A stretch of DNA of 64,000 nucleotides from the NCBI RefSeq assembly GCF_022229005.1, contig NZ_JAKKFD010000002.1, forward strand, positions 186,001-250,000, written 5' to 3'. The translations under genes were made by a program, and so were the position numbers. The notes beneath the pieces are model-generated. The model was not told the origin of the DNA. It ran no database searches and saw only the letters and a program-made list of their open reading frames with translations. Positions 19,059-27,346 of this stretch are shown piece after piece; position 1 is the stretch's first letter; each line of letters starts with the position of its first letter. The DNA comes from Micromonospora trifolii. Lineage in GTDB: Bacteria > Actinomycetota > Actinomycetes > Mycobacteriales > Micromonosporaceae.

Positions 19059-19742
19059 ATGACCTCGACCCGCCCCACCCTGTTGCTCGTCCACGGCGCC
19101 TGGCACCGGCCGGCCGTCTGGGACCGGCTCCGGGCAGAACTGGACGTCCTCGGCTACCAGACCAGGGCCGTCGACCTGCCCACCTCGGGGCCGGACGCCC
19201 GCGGCGGCATGCAGGACGACGCCGCCGCCGTCCGCAAGGAGATCGCGGCGATCGGCGGGCCGGTCGTCGTGGTGGCCCACTCGTACGGCGGCATCCCGGT
19301 CAGCGAGGCCGCCACCGGCCTGTCCGAGGTCGAGCACCTCGTCTACCTGGCGGCGTACCAGCTGGACCGTGGCGAGTCGATGTTCAGCTTCCACGGCGTA
19401 CCGGACCCGGTCGAGACCGACGTGTTGGTCCCGATCACCGGGGACCCACGGACGGCGTTCTACGGCGACCTGTCGGACGCCGATGCCGACACCGCCATCA
19501 GTCAGCTGGCCGACCAGCGCCTGCGGGCATGCGTGGACCGGGTGAACGAGCCGGCCTGGCGCTCGATCCCGTCGACCTACATCGTCTGCACCAACGACCA
19601 GGCCATTCCGGTGCCGCTCCAGGAGAAGATGGCCGATCGGGCCACCAGCGTCCGGCGGCTTGAATCCAGCCACTCACCGTTCCTGTCCCGTCCGGTCGAG
19701 TTGGCCGCGCTGCTCGACGAAATCGTCACCGCTCGCGGCTGA
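19059..19742 (+). CDS. Alpha/beta hydrolase (small esterase type)
   Basis: 227 aa. Alpha/beta hydrolase fold: oxyanion motif LLLVHGAWHRPAVWDRL (residues 7-23), nucleophile elbow AHSYGG (Ser near residue 76), acid within CTNDQAIP, and catalytic His in ESSHSPFLSRP near the C-terminus. It resembles plant-type esterases and methylesterase-like bacterial hydrolases. A TGTCCGA palindrome precedes it. It ends 10 bp from the convergent DUF305 gene. Confidence 0.85.
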   Translation: MTSTRPTLLLVHGAWHRPAVWDRLRAELDVLGYQTRAVDLPTSGPDARGGMQDDAAAVRKEIAAIGGPVVVVAHSYGGIPVSEAATGLSEVEHLVYLAAYQLDRGESMFSFHGVPDPVETDVLVPITGDPRTAFYGDLSDADADTAISQLADQRLRACVDRVNEPAWRSIPSTYIVCTNDQAIPVPLQEKMADRATSVRRLESSHSPFLSRPVELAALLDEIVTARG

Positions 19743-19752
19743 ACCCCTGCCG

Positions 19753-20346
19753 TTACGCGCGGTCGAGATGATCGAGTCGTGCGAGATCGGCGGTGCCGGA
19801 CCGGACCACGGCCGCAGCCAGCGCCACGGTCGCCGGCTGGACTCCGCTCTGCTGCTCAGCTGTGGCGATCCGGACCGACTGCGCGAGATGCGCCCGCAGG
19901 TGCCCGGCGAGCAGACGGTGAAACGACTGCCCGCCGGCCGCCCGCAGCGCGGTCATCTCCTGCGCGGTGGCCATGCCCGGCATGTCGTGCCCCTCGTGCG
20001 GATTCGTCGTCGGGGCGGCGGCATCGGCCAGTAACCGGCGGGCGCGGTCCAGGTCGGCGCGCCGGGCGGCAGCCACCTGGGTGGCCGTCCGCCGCCAGGC
20101 CCGGTCGGTGGTCCGCGCCGGCACCAGATCGAGGACGGGCAGCAGGCGTTCGGTCATCGCCACCGTCAGTTGCAGCCAGGCGATGTCGGTGGGGTTGAAC
20201 CCCGTACCAGTGGGTGTCGGCGCTGTCGTCGCCGGTGGCGCGGTCACGGGTGGTGTGGTGGCGCTCGCCGCGTCCCGTGGCCCGGCGCCGCAGCCGGCGA
20301 TGAGCAGCACGGCGATGAGCACCGTGGACGCCGTGGGCTGGCGCAT
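19753..20346 (-). CDS. DUF305 domain lipoprotein
   Basis: 197 aa from ATG 20346, preceded by GGGAAGGGAGAT. Lipoprotein signal ending in LLIAGC (Cys near residue 19), then a Pro/Thr-rich linker, then a four-helix DUF305 domain (ferritin-like fold). A metal-suggestive HEGHDMPGM motif lies between helices. In related proteins such His/Met motifs bind copper; this is inference. Probably extracytoplasmic, function undetermined. Confidence 0.8.
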   Translation of the reverse strand: MRQPTASTVLIAVLLIAGCGAGPRDAASATTPPVTAPPATTAPTPTGTGFNPTDIAWLQLTVAMTERLLPVLDLVPARTTDRAWRRTATQVAAARRADLDRARRLLADAAAPTTNPHEGHDMPGMATAQEMTALRAAGGQSFHRLLAGHLRAHLAQSVRIATAEQQSGVQPATVALAAAVVRSGTADLARLDHLDRA

Positions 20347-20417
20347 CCGATCTCCCTTCCCAACCACTGCGGCGGACCCGGGTGACCGGACCCGCCGCCG
20401 TGGTGTGGAGTTGTCGC

Positions 20418-21332
20418 TCAGATCGGTCGGCCGTCGTGACCGCACTTGATGACGGGACGGATGCAGTCCTGGACCCGGCGGGCCAACTCCGCCACCGGCC
20501 AGGCGTTGAAGAAGTCGCCGTGCATCGTGTAGCCCGGCCCGGAGGCCAGCCGGAACCGCGACGGGTCGCCCGTCACCGGGTACCGAAGCACCTGGCGCAA
20601 CTTCGGCACGTGCACCGGGTGGGTGCTCGGGCAGGCCTGGTTCACCGGGTACGCCAGGTGGCTCTTGTGGTCCGGCGAGTCGAGGTCACGGCCGTTCCAG
20701 CACTGCGGGAAGTCCAGGTACGACTCCAGCATCGTGCCCGACGGGCAGTTGACGAAGTCCTTCGACGGCGGCACGTGCCCGGCGTGCAGGCAGGACCAGC
20801 GGGCGATGCTGTCGTTCGGCCCGGTGGCCTTCGCGTTGCCGGCGACGAGCCGCAACCCCAGCGGGAACGGCTGGGTGTTCGCGACGACGTCGGCGCGTAC
20901 GCCCTCGCCCAGGTAGTAGAACGTGGCGATCGCCGGCTCCACCGCGACGTTGTCCCGGTACAGGGTCGGCACCCAGTACGACGAGACGTCCACCCGCGGG
21001 TTGCAGGTGGTGGGCGAGTTGACCAGGTCCGGGAGAGTGGTCCTGGCGTTCGTCACAGTGCTGCCGAAGAAGCTGTGCATGTGCGACGCCCCGGGCAGCC
21101 CGGGGAAGACGATCGGGTCGTCCGGCAGCCGGTGGCTGTAGGTGCAGTCGGCGGGGAACTCGGCGACCCGGATGGCGTTGGCGCCGAAGTCAGCGCCGGC
21201 TTGGCCGGGGGCGGCGTCGGCCCGGTTGGTGGTGGACACCAGGAACGTGCCGAGTAGCACCAGCAGGGCGCCGATCGCCGTGGCGAGGCGCAGTCGGCGG
21301 GGGATGCCGGAGAGGGGTGCGGCCCTGTCCAT
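20418..21332 (-). CDS. Secreted DUF1996 domain protein
   Basis: 304 aa from ATG 21332, with AGGAG 8 nt upstream. Signal peptide or N-terminal anchor (RRLRLATAIGALLVLLGTFLVST) followed by a DUF1996 domain with the motifs CTYSHRLPDDPIVFPGLPGASHMHSFFGS and GYTMHGDFFNAW that contain conserved His residues. DUF1996 occurs in secreted proteins of fungi and actinobacteria, sometimes attached to carbohydrate-binding domains; no activity is established. The CebR-like palindrome upstream suggests control by plant polysaccharide sugars. Confidence 0.82.
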   Translation of the reverse strand: MDRAAPLSGIPRRLRLATAIGALLVLLGTFLVSTTNRADAAPGQAGADFGANAIRVAEFPADCTYSHRLPDDPIVFPGLPGASHMHSFFGSTVTNARTTLPDLVNSPTTCNPRVDVSSYWVPTLYRDNVAVEPAIATFYYLGEGVRADVVANTQPFPLGLRLVAGNAKATGPNDSIARWSCLHAGHVPPSKDFVNCPSGTMLESYLDFPQCWNGRDLDSPDHKSHLAYPVNQACPSTHPVHVPKLRQVLRYPVTGDPSRFRLASGPGYTMHGDFFNAWPVAELARRVQDCIRPVIKCGHDGRPI

Positions 21333-21440
21333 CTCGTGACTCCTGTCGGGGGACGGGTCAGGGACAGCTCCGGCGCCGCCGCCGAAGGCATCGGAGTTGT
21401 GCCTGGCCAGACTGGGTGGTGGCCGGTTGGGCCGGTGCGA

Positions 21441-21452
21441 GAGAGCGCTCTC
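21441..21452. promoter_or_regulatory. CebR/CelR-like operator (GAGAGCGCTCTC) of the DUF1996 gene
   Basis: Perfect 12-bp palindrome with the GAGCGCTC core of actinobacterial cellulose-utilisation repressors (CebR/CelR consensus TGGGAGCGCTCCCA). It lies about 110 bp upstream of the DUF1996 start. A TTGACA -35-like hexamer on the - strand (21491-21486) precedes it, so the site would fall near the transcription start. Confidence 0.55.
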
Positions 21453-21534
21453 ACTGCCTCTCAGCCTCACGTTGAAGTCGACATTTGTCAATACGTGTGA
21501 TGGGGTAGATGAGGATTTGCCGCAGTTGGTGGAA

Positions 21535-21656
21535 TTGACATCATCCACTGCCCTGAAGGGCCTGGATTCCCTCGGTCGCCCCAGGGGTTCCTGTTTCACC
21601 GGGCCGCGCCTTCACCGCTTGCGCGGGTCGGGTCTTATCGTCCCTCCACAGGCGTT
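21535..21656 (-). ncRNA. Probable omega-RNA (reRNA) scaffold remnant at the tnpB right end
   Basis: The ~120 bp between the tnpB stop and the element's right end contain the family-typical terminal hairpin GCCCTTCAGGGC and the stretch CGGTGAAACAGGAACCCCTGGGG. In intact IS605 elements this region yields the guide RNA bound by TnpB. Identification rests on position and end structure only. Confidence 0.45.
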
Positions 21657-22570
21657 TTACCTCTCCACCAGCCCGGCGGCGAGGATGTTGCGGGCTGCGT
21701 TGACGTCCCGGTCGTGCACAGCCTCGCAGCCGGGGCACGTCCAGACGCGGACGCCGAGGGTCATCGCGGTGTTGATCCGACCGCACGCCGAGCGAGTCGA
21801 CAGCTTGTGCAGGTGGTCCCGTCGCCGGTCGGCGATGCGGGCGTGGATGCGGGCCACGGCCACGCGAGCCTTGGCCCGGTTGGCGGAGTCCTTGGCCTTG
21901 CGGGCCAAAGTGCGTTGCGCCTTGGCCAACTTGCGCCGGTCGGCGCGCTCGTGGCGCGGGTTGGCGATTTTCTCCCCGGTGGACAGGGTGAGCAGACTGG
22001 TGATGCCCGCGTCCACCCCTACCGCCGGGTCGACCGGCGGGAGCGGCGTCACGGTGGGATCCTCGACCAGTAGAGAGATGAACCACCGACAGGCCGGGTC
22101 GCGGGAGACCGTGACCGTGGACGGCTCGGCACCGTTGGGCAGGGGCCGGGACCATACGATGGCTAGCGGGGTATCCATCTTGGCGAGGGTGAGCTGCCCG
22201 TCGCGCCAGCGGAATGCCGAGCGGGTGTACTCCGCCGACGCCCGAGACTTGCGCTTGGACTTGAAACGCGGGTAGTGCGACCGCTTGTCCCAGAACGCAG
22301 CGAACCCAGCTTGCAGGTGCCGGAGGGCTTGCTGCAACGGCACGGAACTAACCTCATTGAGGAACAAAAGCTCCTCGCTGCGCTTCCACTCGGTCAGCCC
22401 ACGCCGAGGACTGCACGTAGGTGCTGCGCTGCCGGTCGACCGCCCATGCACGGGTGCGTGTTTCCCAGGGCCAGGTTGTAGACCTTTCGCACGCACCCGA
22501 AGGTGCGGTTGAGCTGATCGGCCTGCCGTGGGGTCGGATAGAAGCGGTACTTGTATGCCCGCTTCACCAC
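21657..22570 (-). pseudogene. tnpB: TnpB RNA-guided nuclease, frameshifted and internally deleted
   Basis: The start region KRAYKYRFYPTPRQADQLNRTFGCVRKVYNLAL is typical TnpB. Near 22464-22466 one extra G shifts the frame: CTGGGAAAC where CTGGAAACA would give the expected LALETRTRAW. A second shift lies near 22398-22402, before GLTEWKRSEE. The rest reads on to VGVDAGITSLL (first RuvC Asp) and HDRDVNAARN (last Asp). About 55 codons are missing at HKLSTR/SACGRIN (~21790-21797), removing the catalytic Glu segment and the first zinc-finger Cys. Not functional as a nuclease. Confidence 0.85.
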
Positions 22571-22690
22571 ATCACCCCCATGCCTCACGTCTTACCAGTA
22601 GTCCATGTAAGTCTATTCCTGAGAGGATCGGCGGTTCCGCCCCGTCTGAAGCCATGGGTATCCACGCCGGGACACCGATGACGACGACAG

Positions 22691-22725
22691 CGAAGGGCCG
22701 GACCCTGGTCGGGTCCGGCCCTTCG
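22691..22725 (-). terminator. Strong hairpin terminator of the C39-like gene
   Basis: Perfect 15-bp stem CGAAGGGCCGGACCC / GGGTCCGGCCCTTCG with a 5-nt loop, beginning 21 bp after the gene's stop on the - strand. Confidence 0.85.
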
Positions 22726-22746
22726 CTTCGTGTGTGCGGGTGGGTG

Positions 22747-23406
22747 TCAGCTGGTGGCGTAGCCGCGGGTGGCGATCCAGTCGGCGAGGTGTTCGACGGT
22801 GACCTCGTAGGAGGCGGTGTTCGGGTCGGCGGAGTCGGCAATCTTCACCACGTTCCCGTCGTCGCGGTAACCCACGACGCTGATGTAGTGCCCGCCCTCG
22901 AAGGAGTGCACCCCGCCGTCGGTGTCGACGCTGGTGCCGGCGATGTTCGCGACCACGGCCCGGCCGTCGTCCACGGTGCGCACGATGTCGGCGCGCAGCC
23001 GGTCGGTCTGCTTACCGTCAGCGTTGGGGCTGGAGATCTCCACGCTGTGGTAGGCGTCGTTCTTGCCGGTTTCCTTGTTCAGTACGGGGGTGATGTCGTT
23101 GATGGAGTTGGTGCCGGCCTCGGTGGTGCCCATCTCCTTGGCCATGGCGTCCACGCTGATCTCCTTGCCCTGCACGGACAGGGCGTTACGCGTGGCGGCC
23201 GGGCCGCAGTAGTAGAAGTTCGGCTGGGCCTCGTAGCGCACACCGAGCTGACGCTCACCGGCGGGCTTACGGTCGCTCTGCGTCTGGGTCGCCGGCTTGG
23301 CATCCGACGCGGCGTACGCGGCGGTCACCGGTCCGGCGATAGCCCCACCGGTGAACGCGAGGCCAGCAGCGGTCAGGGCGGTCTTACGGATCAGATCGGT
23401 ACGCAT
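22747..23406 (-). CDS. Secreted C39-like (papain-fold) cysteine peptidase-like protein
   Basis: 219 aa from ATG 23406, preceded by GAGGAG. Sec signal peptide (LIRKTALTAAGLAFTGGAIAG...AYA). The mature domain has a likely catalytic Cys in FYYCGPAATRNAL and His in GGHYISVVGYRDD, with an Asp in IADSADP, matching Peptidase_C39_2. The stand-alone domain has no ABC transporter, so it is not a bacteriocin exporter. It may be an extracellular peptidase or structural homologue. A long repeat-rich 5' region precedes it and a strong terminator follows. Confidence 0.75.
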   Translation of the reverse strand: MRTDLIRKTALTAAGLAFTGGAIAGPVTAAYAASDAKPATQTQSDRKPAGERQLGVRYEAQPNFYYCGPAATRNALSVQGKEISVDAMAKEMGTTEAGTNSINDITPVLNKETGKNDAYHSVEISSPNADGKQTDRLRADIVRTVDDGRAVVANIAGTSVDTDGGVHSFEGGHYISVVGYRDDGNVVKIADSADPNTASYEVTVEHLADWIATRGYATS

Positions 23407-23590
23407 GATGGCGTGCTCCTCTGCATCGGGGGTGCCCACACAACCTCAGGGGGGTGGGCGGTCGTGCGGGGGGAAGTTCGAGGGGGTTCTGCCCGGTGAC
23501 CCGCGAAAGGGGGGTCGGCGTCGGGACAGGGTGTAACCGTTCGCGGTGGCAGGTCATTCCGCCTGCCCGCGGGGGTGGCCGGTGGTGGTG

Positions 23591-23721
23591 CTCGGCCGTG
23601 CGGGGGATGTAACCGGGGCGGCCTGGCGGATGTTCCCGGCGGCTGCCGTGCCCGGCCATCGTGCTGCTCGGTTGTGCGGGGGTGCAACCGGGGCGGCCTG
23701 GCGGGTGTTCCCGGCGGCTGC
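23591..23721. repeat. Two ~55-bp direct repeats upstream of the C39-like gene
   Basis: Copies at 23591-23646 and 23667-23721 (offset 76 bp) share CTCGG..GTGCGGGGG, AACCGGGGCGGCCTGGCGG and TGTTCCCGGCGGCTGC, differing at a few bases. They lie in the 5' region of the secreted C39-like gene. A recent local duplication, and possibly a regulatory one. Confidence 0.65.
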
Positions 23722-23925
23722 TTCCGGTGGGAGGGCCTGGCGGCTGTCCGGCGGGCCCGGCGCACCGTGACCCGGGCTGTTGCGGTGGTCTGCCAGGTAT
23801 AACGACCCGGCCCGGTCGCCGATTCCGCCGCCGGGGTGGCCCCGACCACCCGACACTATCGGTCAAACCGGACAACCCGTCCACCGCGCCCGGCCGGGGA
23901 AACGGACACGGCGGACGAGGCGGGG

Positions 23926-24002
23926 TGATCGACTCGGGTTCCTGAAAGTCGCGGGGTCCGGGCGCCGGGGATGCCCCGACATCCTGGAAGCCGAGTGGAT
24001 CA
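23926..24002. repeat. 77-bp palindromic repeat, copy 1 (TGATCGACTCGG arms)
   Basis: Begins TGATCGACTCGGGTT and ends GCCGAGTGGATCA, which are near-complementary arms, around the conserved centre GCGCCGGGGATGCCCCGA, itself a small hairpin. Exactly the same length as copy 2 at 24325 with identical ends and centre. Similarity to copy 2 continues for about 20-35 bp outside on both sides (GGCGGACG before; GTTTCGCGCGCCC after). Confidence 0.8.
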
Positions 24003-24170
24003 TGCTCATGTGCCCCGTTTCGCGCGCCCCGAGGCGGGCCGACCCCGGGGTCAGCGCATCGTATGGCCCAGCCTGATCGGGGCCGGCGCGTGCGGGCCGG
24101 CCTGCTCGGGGGCGGCGTGTCGTGTGGTCCGGCCTGGCCCGGGTCAGTGCGCCGTGCGTACCCGGCGCAA

Positions 24171-24242
24171 GATCGTGCTCAATCCAGGAAACAGGCCCTT
24201 CCTCATACCGCGAGGCCACTACATCCAGGATCGAGCACGATC
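24171..24242. repeat. 72-bp palindromic repeat (GATCGTGCTC arms)
   Basis: Arms GATCGTGCTCAATCC (24171-24185) and GGATCGAGCACGATC (24228-24242) pair at 14 of 15 positions. The centre, read on the - strand, contains GGTATGAGGAAGGGCCTGTTTCC, related to GGCATGAAGGGCATTTC in the element at 15103-15182. Lies between the two 77-bp copies. Confidence 0.7.
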
Positions 24243-24324
24243 GTACGGACTTGGGCAGGGCACCCAGGTCGAACCGACGCGGGGTCAGTGTGCCGTGTGA
24301 ACCCGGCACGGCGGACGGATGGCG

Positions 24325-24401
24325 TGATCGACTCGGGTTTGGTGATATCGCGGTGCCCTGGCGCCGGGGATGCCCCGAAATCATGAAAGCCGAGTGGATC
24401 A
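24325..24401. repeat. 77-bp palindromic repeat, copy 2
   Basis: Same 77-bp length, ends (TGATCGACTCGGGTT / GCCGAGTGGATCA) and centre as copy 1, with differences confined to the two flanks of the centre. The rest of the gene-free stretch 23407-24508 shows no coding frame with protein character. Confidence 0.8.
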
Positions 24402-24453
24402 TGGCGGTCTGCGCCGTTCGCGCGCCCTGAGCGGCCAACGTGCCCCGACGTGC

Positions 24454-24490
24454 GGGTGGGGCAGCCCGAACGTGTCGGACTGCCCCACCC
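24454..24490 (-). terminator. Hairpin terminator of the S15 peptidase gene
   Basis: 16-bp stem GGGTGGGGCAGCCCGA / TCGGACTGCCCCACCC with one mismatch (G-U pair in RNA) and a 5-nt loop, 18 bp beyond the stop of the - strand gene. Confidence 0.8.
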
Positions 24491-24508
24491 GGGAGCGCGG
24501 AAATGAAA

Positions 24509-26392
24509 TCAGAACCCGAGGACGCTCCGCCCGCCGACCACCGGCAGTCGCAGTTCGCTGTCGTTCGGTGCGACCCGCAGCTCGGTGCCGCCCAACGGCA
24601 GCAGGGTGTACTCCTGGTCGCTGGAGAAGACGACAACACCGATCCGGTGCCCCGCCGGGAAGACGTAGTCCTTCGGCTCCATGGTCCACCGGTAGTCGTA
24701 CAGCTTGCCCTGCTTGACCGGCTCGGTGCGCGCGGCGCTCTTGCGGTTCTGCGGGTCCATCCACCCTCGCGTCACCACGGTCGGGGCGGCGGTCGACCCG
24801 GCCGGGCCGTAGTCGACCAGGTACGCCGTGAGGTTCGCGTCCGGCTTGTTGTCGATGGCCATCCGCAGTCGCATCTCCGGACGCCCGGAGATGCGCACGC
24901 TCTGCGTCAGCTCGGGGGAGCGGTAGGCAAGTCGGTTGGGGCTCGCGGTGTCCGGGTTGGACACCAGGGTGTCCGGGTGGATGGTCCGGCCCTCGTCGAC
25001 GAAGCTCTGCTCGACAGTGGCCTTCGGCGGCTTACCGGTGGTGAGCGCTCCGGGTGCGGTGGTGTCGGTGGCCGCGAATCGCAGGCCGACCTCCCGCGCC
25101 GCCGGGTCGGGCCAGTTGGCGTACGTGGTGTAGGCGCGGTCCTCGCGCTGGAGCACCGCCGTCGGCTCGTCCATGATGCCGTTGCGCACGTTCCACAGCC
25201 AGAAGTCGAACCAGCGGTTCTCGGTCTGCTTGTACGTCCACGTCTGGCCGCTGGGCAGGGTCACCGACGCGCTGCTGCCCGGACCGCCGTGGCCGCCCTG
25301 GTGCAGCCAGATCTTGCGGGGGACGTCGCGCTTGGCGAGCTGGTCCCACCAGCCGGCGAAGTGTTCGGTCTTGACGTTCCAGTCGTTGAGGCCGTGCACG
25401 ACGAAGACGCTGGCCTTGACGTCGCGGGCGTCGAGGTAGTCGCGGTCGCGCCAGAACGTCGAGTAGTCGCCGGTGACCCGGTCCTGCTTCGCGGTGATTC
25501 CCGCGAGCTCGTCGGCGCACTGCCCTTCGGCGCGGGCCTGCCCGGCGGTGTACTGGGCCAGGATGTCGAGGTCCTCGCCCTGGAACGTCCCGGGAGCGAC
25601 CACCAGCCCGTTGGCCCGGTAGTAGTCGTACCAGCTGCTGATCGCGGAGACCGGCACGATGGTCTTGAGCCCCTTGACGCCAGTGGTGGCCACCTGGTTG
25701 GGCAGCGTCCCGTTGTAGGAGACACCTGTCATGCCGACCGCACCGGTGGTCCACCCGGCGGTGACCGGGGCGCCGTTCGCGTCGTACCCCTTGGCCCGGC
25801 CGTTGAGCCAGTCGATGACCGCCTTGGTGCCGAGCGTCTCGGCCTGGTCCCCGCTGGTCGGGCAGCCGTCCGAGTCGCCGGTGCCGACGCTCTGGCCGAG
25901 CACCACCGCGTACCCGCGGGGCACGTAGTAGTCGTCCAGCGAGCCGGGGAGGTTGGCCTTCGCCTGGGCGCGTTGTGCCCCGGCGTCGAGCGCGCGTCGC
26001 CCGTCGCGGTCGGTCAGGCCGTTCTGCGGCAGGTCGTCGACCAGCACGCTCGGGTACGGCACGTCACCCCAGGTGCCCTTGCGGTACGGGCTGTGCTCGA
26101 AGATGACCGGCACCTTGAAGCCCTGCGTGGCGGTCTCCCGGGGGCGCGAGATGTCGATCGCCACCCGGTCGGGTCGGCCGTCGTGGTCGGTGTCCACAGG
26201 GGTCTGGACGAACACCCGCTCCTCGATCGCGTCGGCGAGCGAGAACACCGGTTGGGTCATGCCGTCGCTGACCACGATGCCGGTGGGCGTGGTGGGCGTG
26301 GGCGCAGCGGCAGCCGCGGGTGGGGCTGCGCTGAGGACCAGGGCGCCGGAGACGCTGACGCTCAGGAGTGCCAGATGACGGGGTCGACGCAT
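24509..26392 (-). CDS. Secreted Xaa-Pro dipeptidyl-peptidase-like S15 protein
   Basis: 627 aa. Sec signal peptide (RRPRHLALLSVSVSGALVLSAAPPAAAA), then an S15/CocE-type alpha/beta-hydrolase with nucleophile in GMTGVSYNGTLPN, acid in FVVHGLNDWNVK and catalytic His in LHQGGHGGPG, followed by a C-terminal jelly-roll domain (PepX_C). Such enzymes cleave Xaa-Pro dipeptides or related amides and esters outside the cell. Ribosome site GAAGGGAG precedes the ATG. It lies next to the peptide-importer operon, which could take up its products (inference). The classification between PepX and CocE-type esterase is not certain. Confidence 0.82.
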   Translation of the reverse strand: MRRPRHLALLSVSVSGALVLSAAPPAAAAAPTPTTPTGIVVSDGMTQPVFSLADAIEERVFVQTPVDTDHDGRPDRVAIDISRPRETATQGFKVPVIFEHSPYRKGTWGDVPYPSVLVDDLPQNGLTDRDGRRALDAGAQRAQAKANLPGSLDDYYVPRGYAVVLGQSVGTGDSDGCPTSGDQAETLGTKAVIDWLNGRAKGYDANGAPVTAGWTTGAVGMTGVSYNGTLPNQVATTGVKGLKTIVPVSAISSWYDYYRANGLVVAPGTFQGEDLDILAQYTAGQARAEGQCADELAGITAKQDRVTGDYSTFWRDRDYLDARDVKASVFVVHGLNDWNVKTEHFAGWWDQLAKRDVPRKIWLHQGGHGGPGSSASVTLPSGQTWTYKQTENRWFDFWLWNVRNGIMDEPTAVLQREDRAYTTYANWPDPAAREVGLRFAATDTTAPGALTTGKPPKATVEQSFVDEGRTIHPDTLVSNPDTASPNRLAYRSPELTQSVRISGRPEMRLRMAIDNKPDANLTAYLVDYGPAGSTAAPTVVTRGWMDPQNRKSAARTEPVKQGKLYDYRWTMEPKDYVFPAGHRIGVVVFSSDQEYTLLPLGGTELRVAPNDSELRLPVVGGRSVLGF

Positions 26393-26518
26393 GCGCGTCT
26401 CCCTTCGGTTGGGCTGGTTGCCGGGGGTCGGCAGGGGTCAATCTCGAAGATCCATTCGTGGTCATGCTAGGTCCGCCGTGGCGTCCCGTCGATCCCCTCG
26501 GCTGTCCACGGTGGCCTG

Positions 26519-27055
26519 TCAGGGAGTCGGTGGCGTCACCGCGATGATCAGGTGGGCGCGCTCGTCGCTGGCGTTGCGGTAGAGGTGCGCCAGGCGCGAG
26601 TCGAAGGTGACCGACTCGCCGGCGGTGAGGGTGTACGACTCTCCGCCGATCTCGGCGACGACCTCACCGGTGACGACGATCGCGCATTCGGTCGACGGGT
26701 GCGCCCACGGCTCGGCGGAGCTGGCGTCGCCGGGTGCGAGGTGGGCCTGGAGCACCTCCAGGTCGCCGCGGCCGGGGGTGAGTCGTTCGTAGGTGATCTG
26801 GCCGGGTGGCGCGGCCAGCCTGGTCCTGGCGCCGACGCGGCTGACGTGCACGGGTGGCGCCTCGGGCTCGGAGAACAGTTCTGCGATCGAGGTGTCGAAG
26901 ACCTGGGCGAGCTTCCGCAGGGTGGAGAGGCTGGGGTCGGTCGCGCCGTTCTCGATCTGGCTGAGCAGGGCGGGGGACACGTCGGCGGCTGTGGCGAGCT
27001 GACGCAGCGTGAGGGAGTGCTGCTGGCGCAGGTCGCGGAGTCGGTCACCGAGCAT
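26519..27055 (-). CDS. XRE-type regulator with C-terminal cupin domain
   Basis: 178 aa from ATG 27055, with CGAGGAC upstream. N-terminal helix-turn-helix (LRQLATAADVSPALLSQIENGATDPSLSTLRKLA, residues ~17-50) and a C-terminal cupin sensor (HPSTECAIVVTGEVVAEIGGESYTLTAGESV), as in PuuR/SinR-cupin regulators. Divergent from the large transporter-catabolic operon. Two TGTTYA...TRAACA palindromes lie between, so it most likely controls that operon and itself. Confidence 0.88.
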   Translation of the reverse strand: MLGDRLRDLRQQHSLTLRQLATAADVSPALLSQIENGATDPSLSTLRKLAQVFDTSIAELFSEPEAPPVHVSRVGARTRLAAPPGQITYERLTPGRGDLEVLQAHLAPGDASSAEPWAHPSTECAIVVTGEVVAEIGGESYTLTAGESVTFDSRLAHLYRNASDERAHLIIAVTPPTP

Positions 27056-27111
27056 GTGTCCTCGTTCCAAATACAGTGTGGCTGAATCTTGATTGACCAA
27101 ACTATACGGCC

Positions 27112-27161
27112 ATGTTTAGGATCACTAAACATCAGGCGGCAATGTTCAACTCAAGTGAACA
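27112..27161. promoter_or_regulatory. Two palindromic operators of the XRE-cupin regulator
   Basis: Site 1: ATGTTTAG-GATCA-CTAAACAT (27112-27132), perfect 8-bp arms. Site 2: TGTTCA-ACTCAAG-TGAACA (27143-27161), perfect 6-bp arms. Both share the TGTTYA/TRAACA half-site. Centres are 30 bp apart, about three turns. An AT-rich TATAGT sequence on the - strand (27107-27102) next to site 1 could be the regulator's -10 box. Confidence 0.65.
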
Positions 27162-27346
27162 AGCCGCATCGAGGCGCGAACCGGACGCCTGCCGCCCGGT
27201 CTACATCCAACCCCGAGACGACGCCCCCGAGAAGCCCGCGACGCCGTCATCCCATCGGCCCGGCCGATGCGTGGTGGTCGCCCGCCGGGCGTCGACGCCC
27301 CGCGGATCCCGCACGGCGGGCCGCGCGATACGAAGGTAGGAACAGC

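Larger units (their letters stand above)
21535..22620 (-). mobile_element. Degenerate IS200/IS605-superfamily (IS1341-like) element carrying only tnpB
   Basis: The element has a decayed tnpB and no tnpA. Its right end resembles IS605-family ends: on the - strand, a GCCCTTCAGGGC hairpin (21550-21561) preceded by GGAATCC and followed by GGATGATGTCAA (ending near 21535). The left end is not certain and is placed near 22620. It lies between the DUF1996 promoter and the C39-like gene. Confidence 0.7.

Noticed and set aside
23407..24508. CRISPR array in the repeat-rich region
   Set aside because: The repeats are palindromic 72-77 bp elements, unequal in spacing and only two or three in number; no short regular repeats, spacers or cas genes.
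27093..27107. TTGACC/TATAC promoter pair on the + strand
   Set aside because: The two boxes are only about 4 bp apart, far too close for a sigma-70-type promoter.
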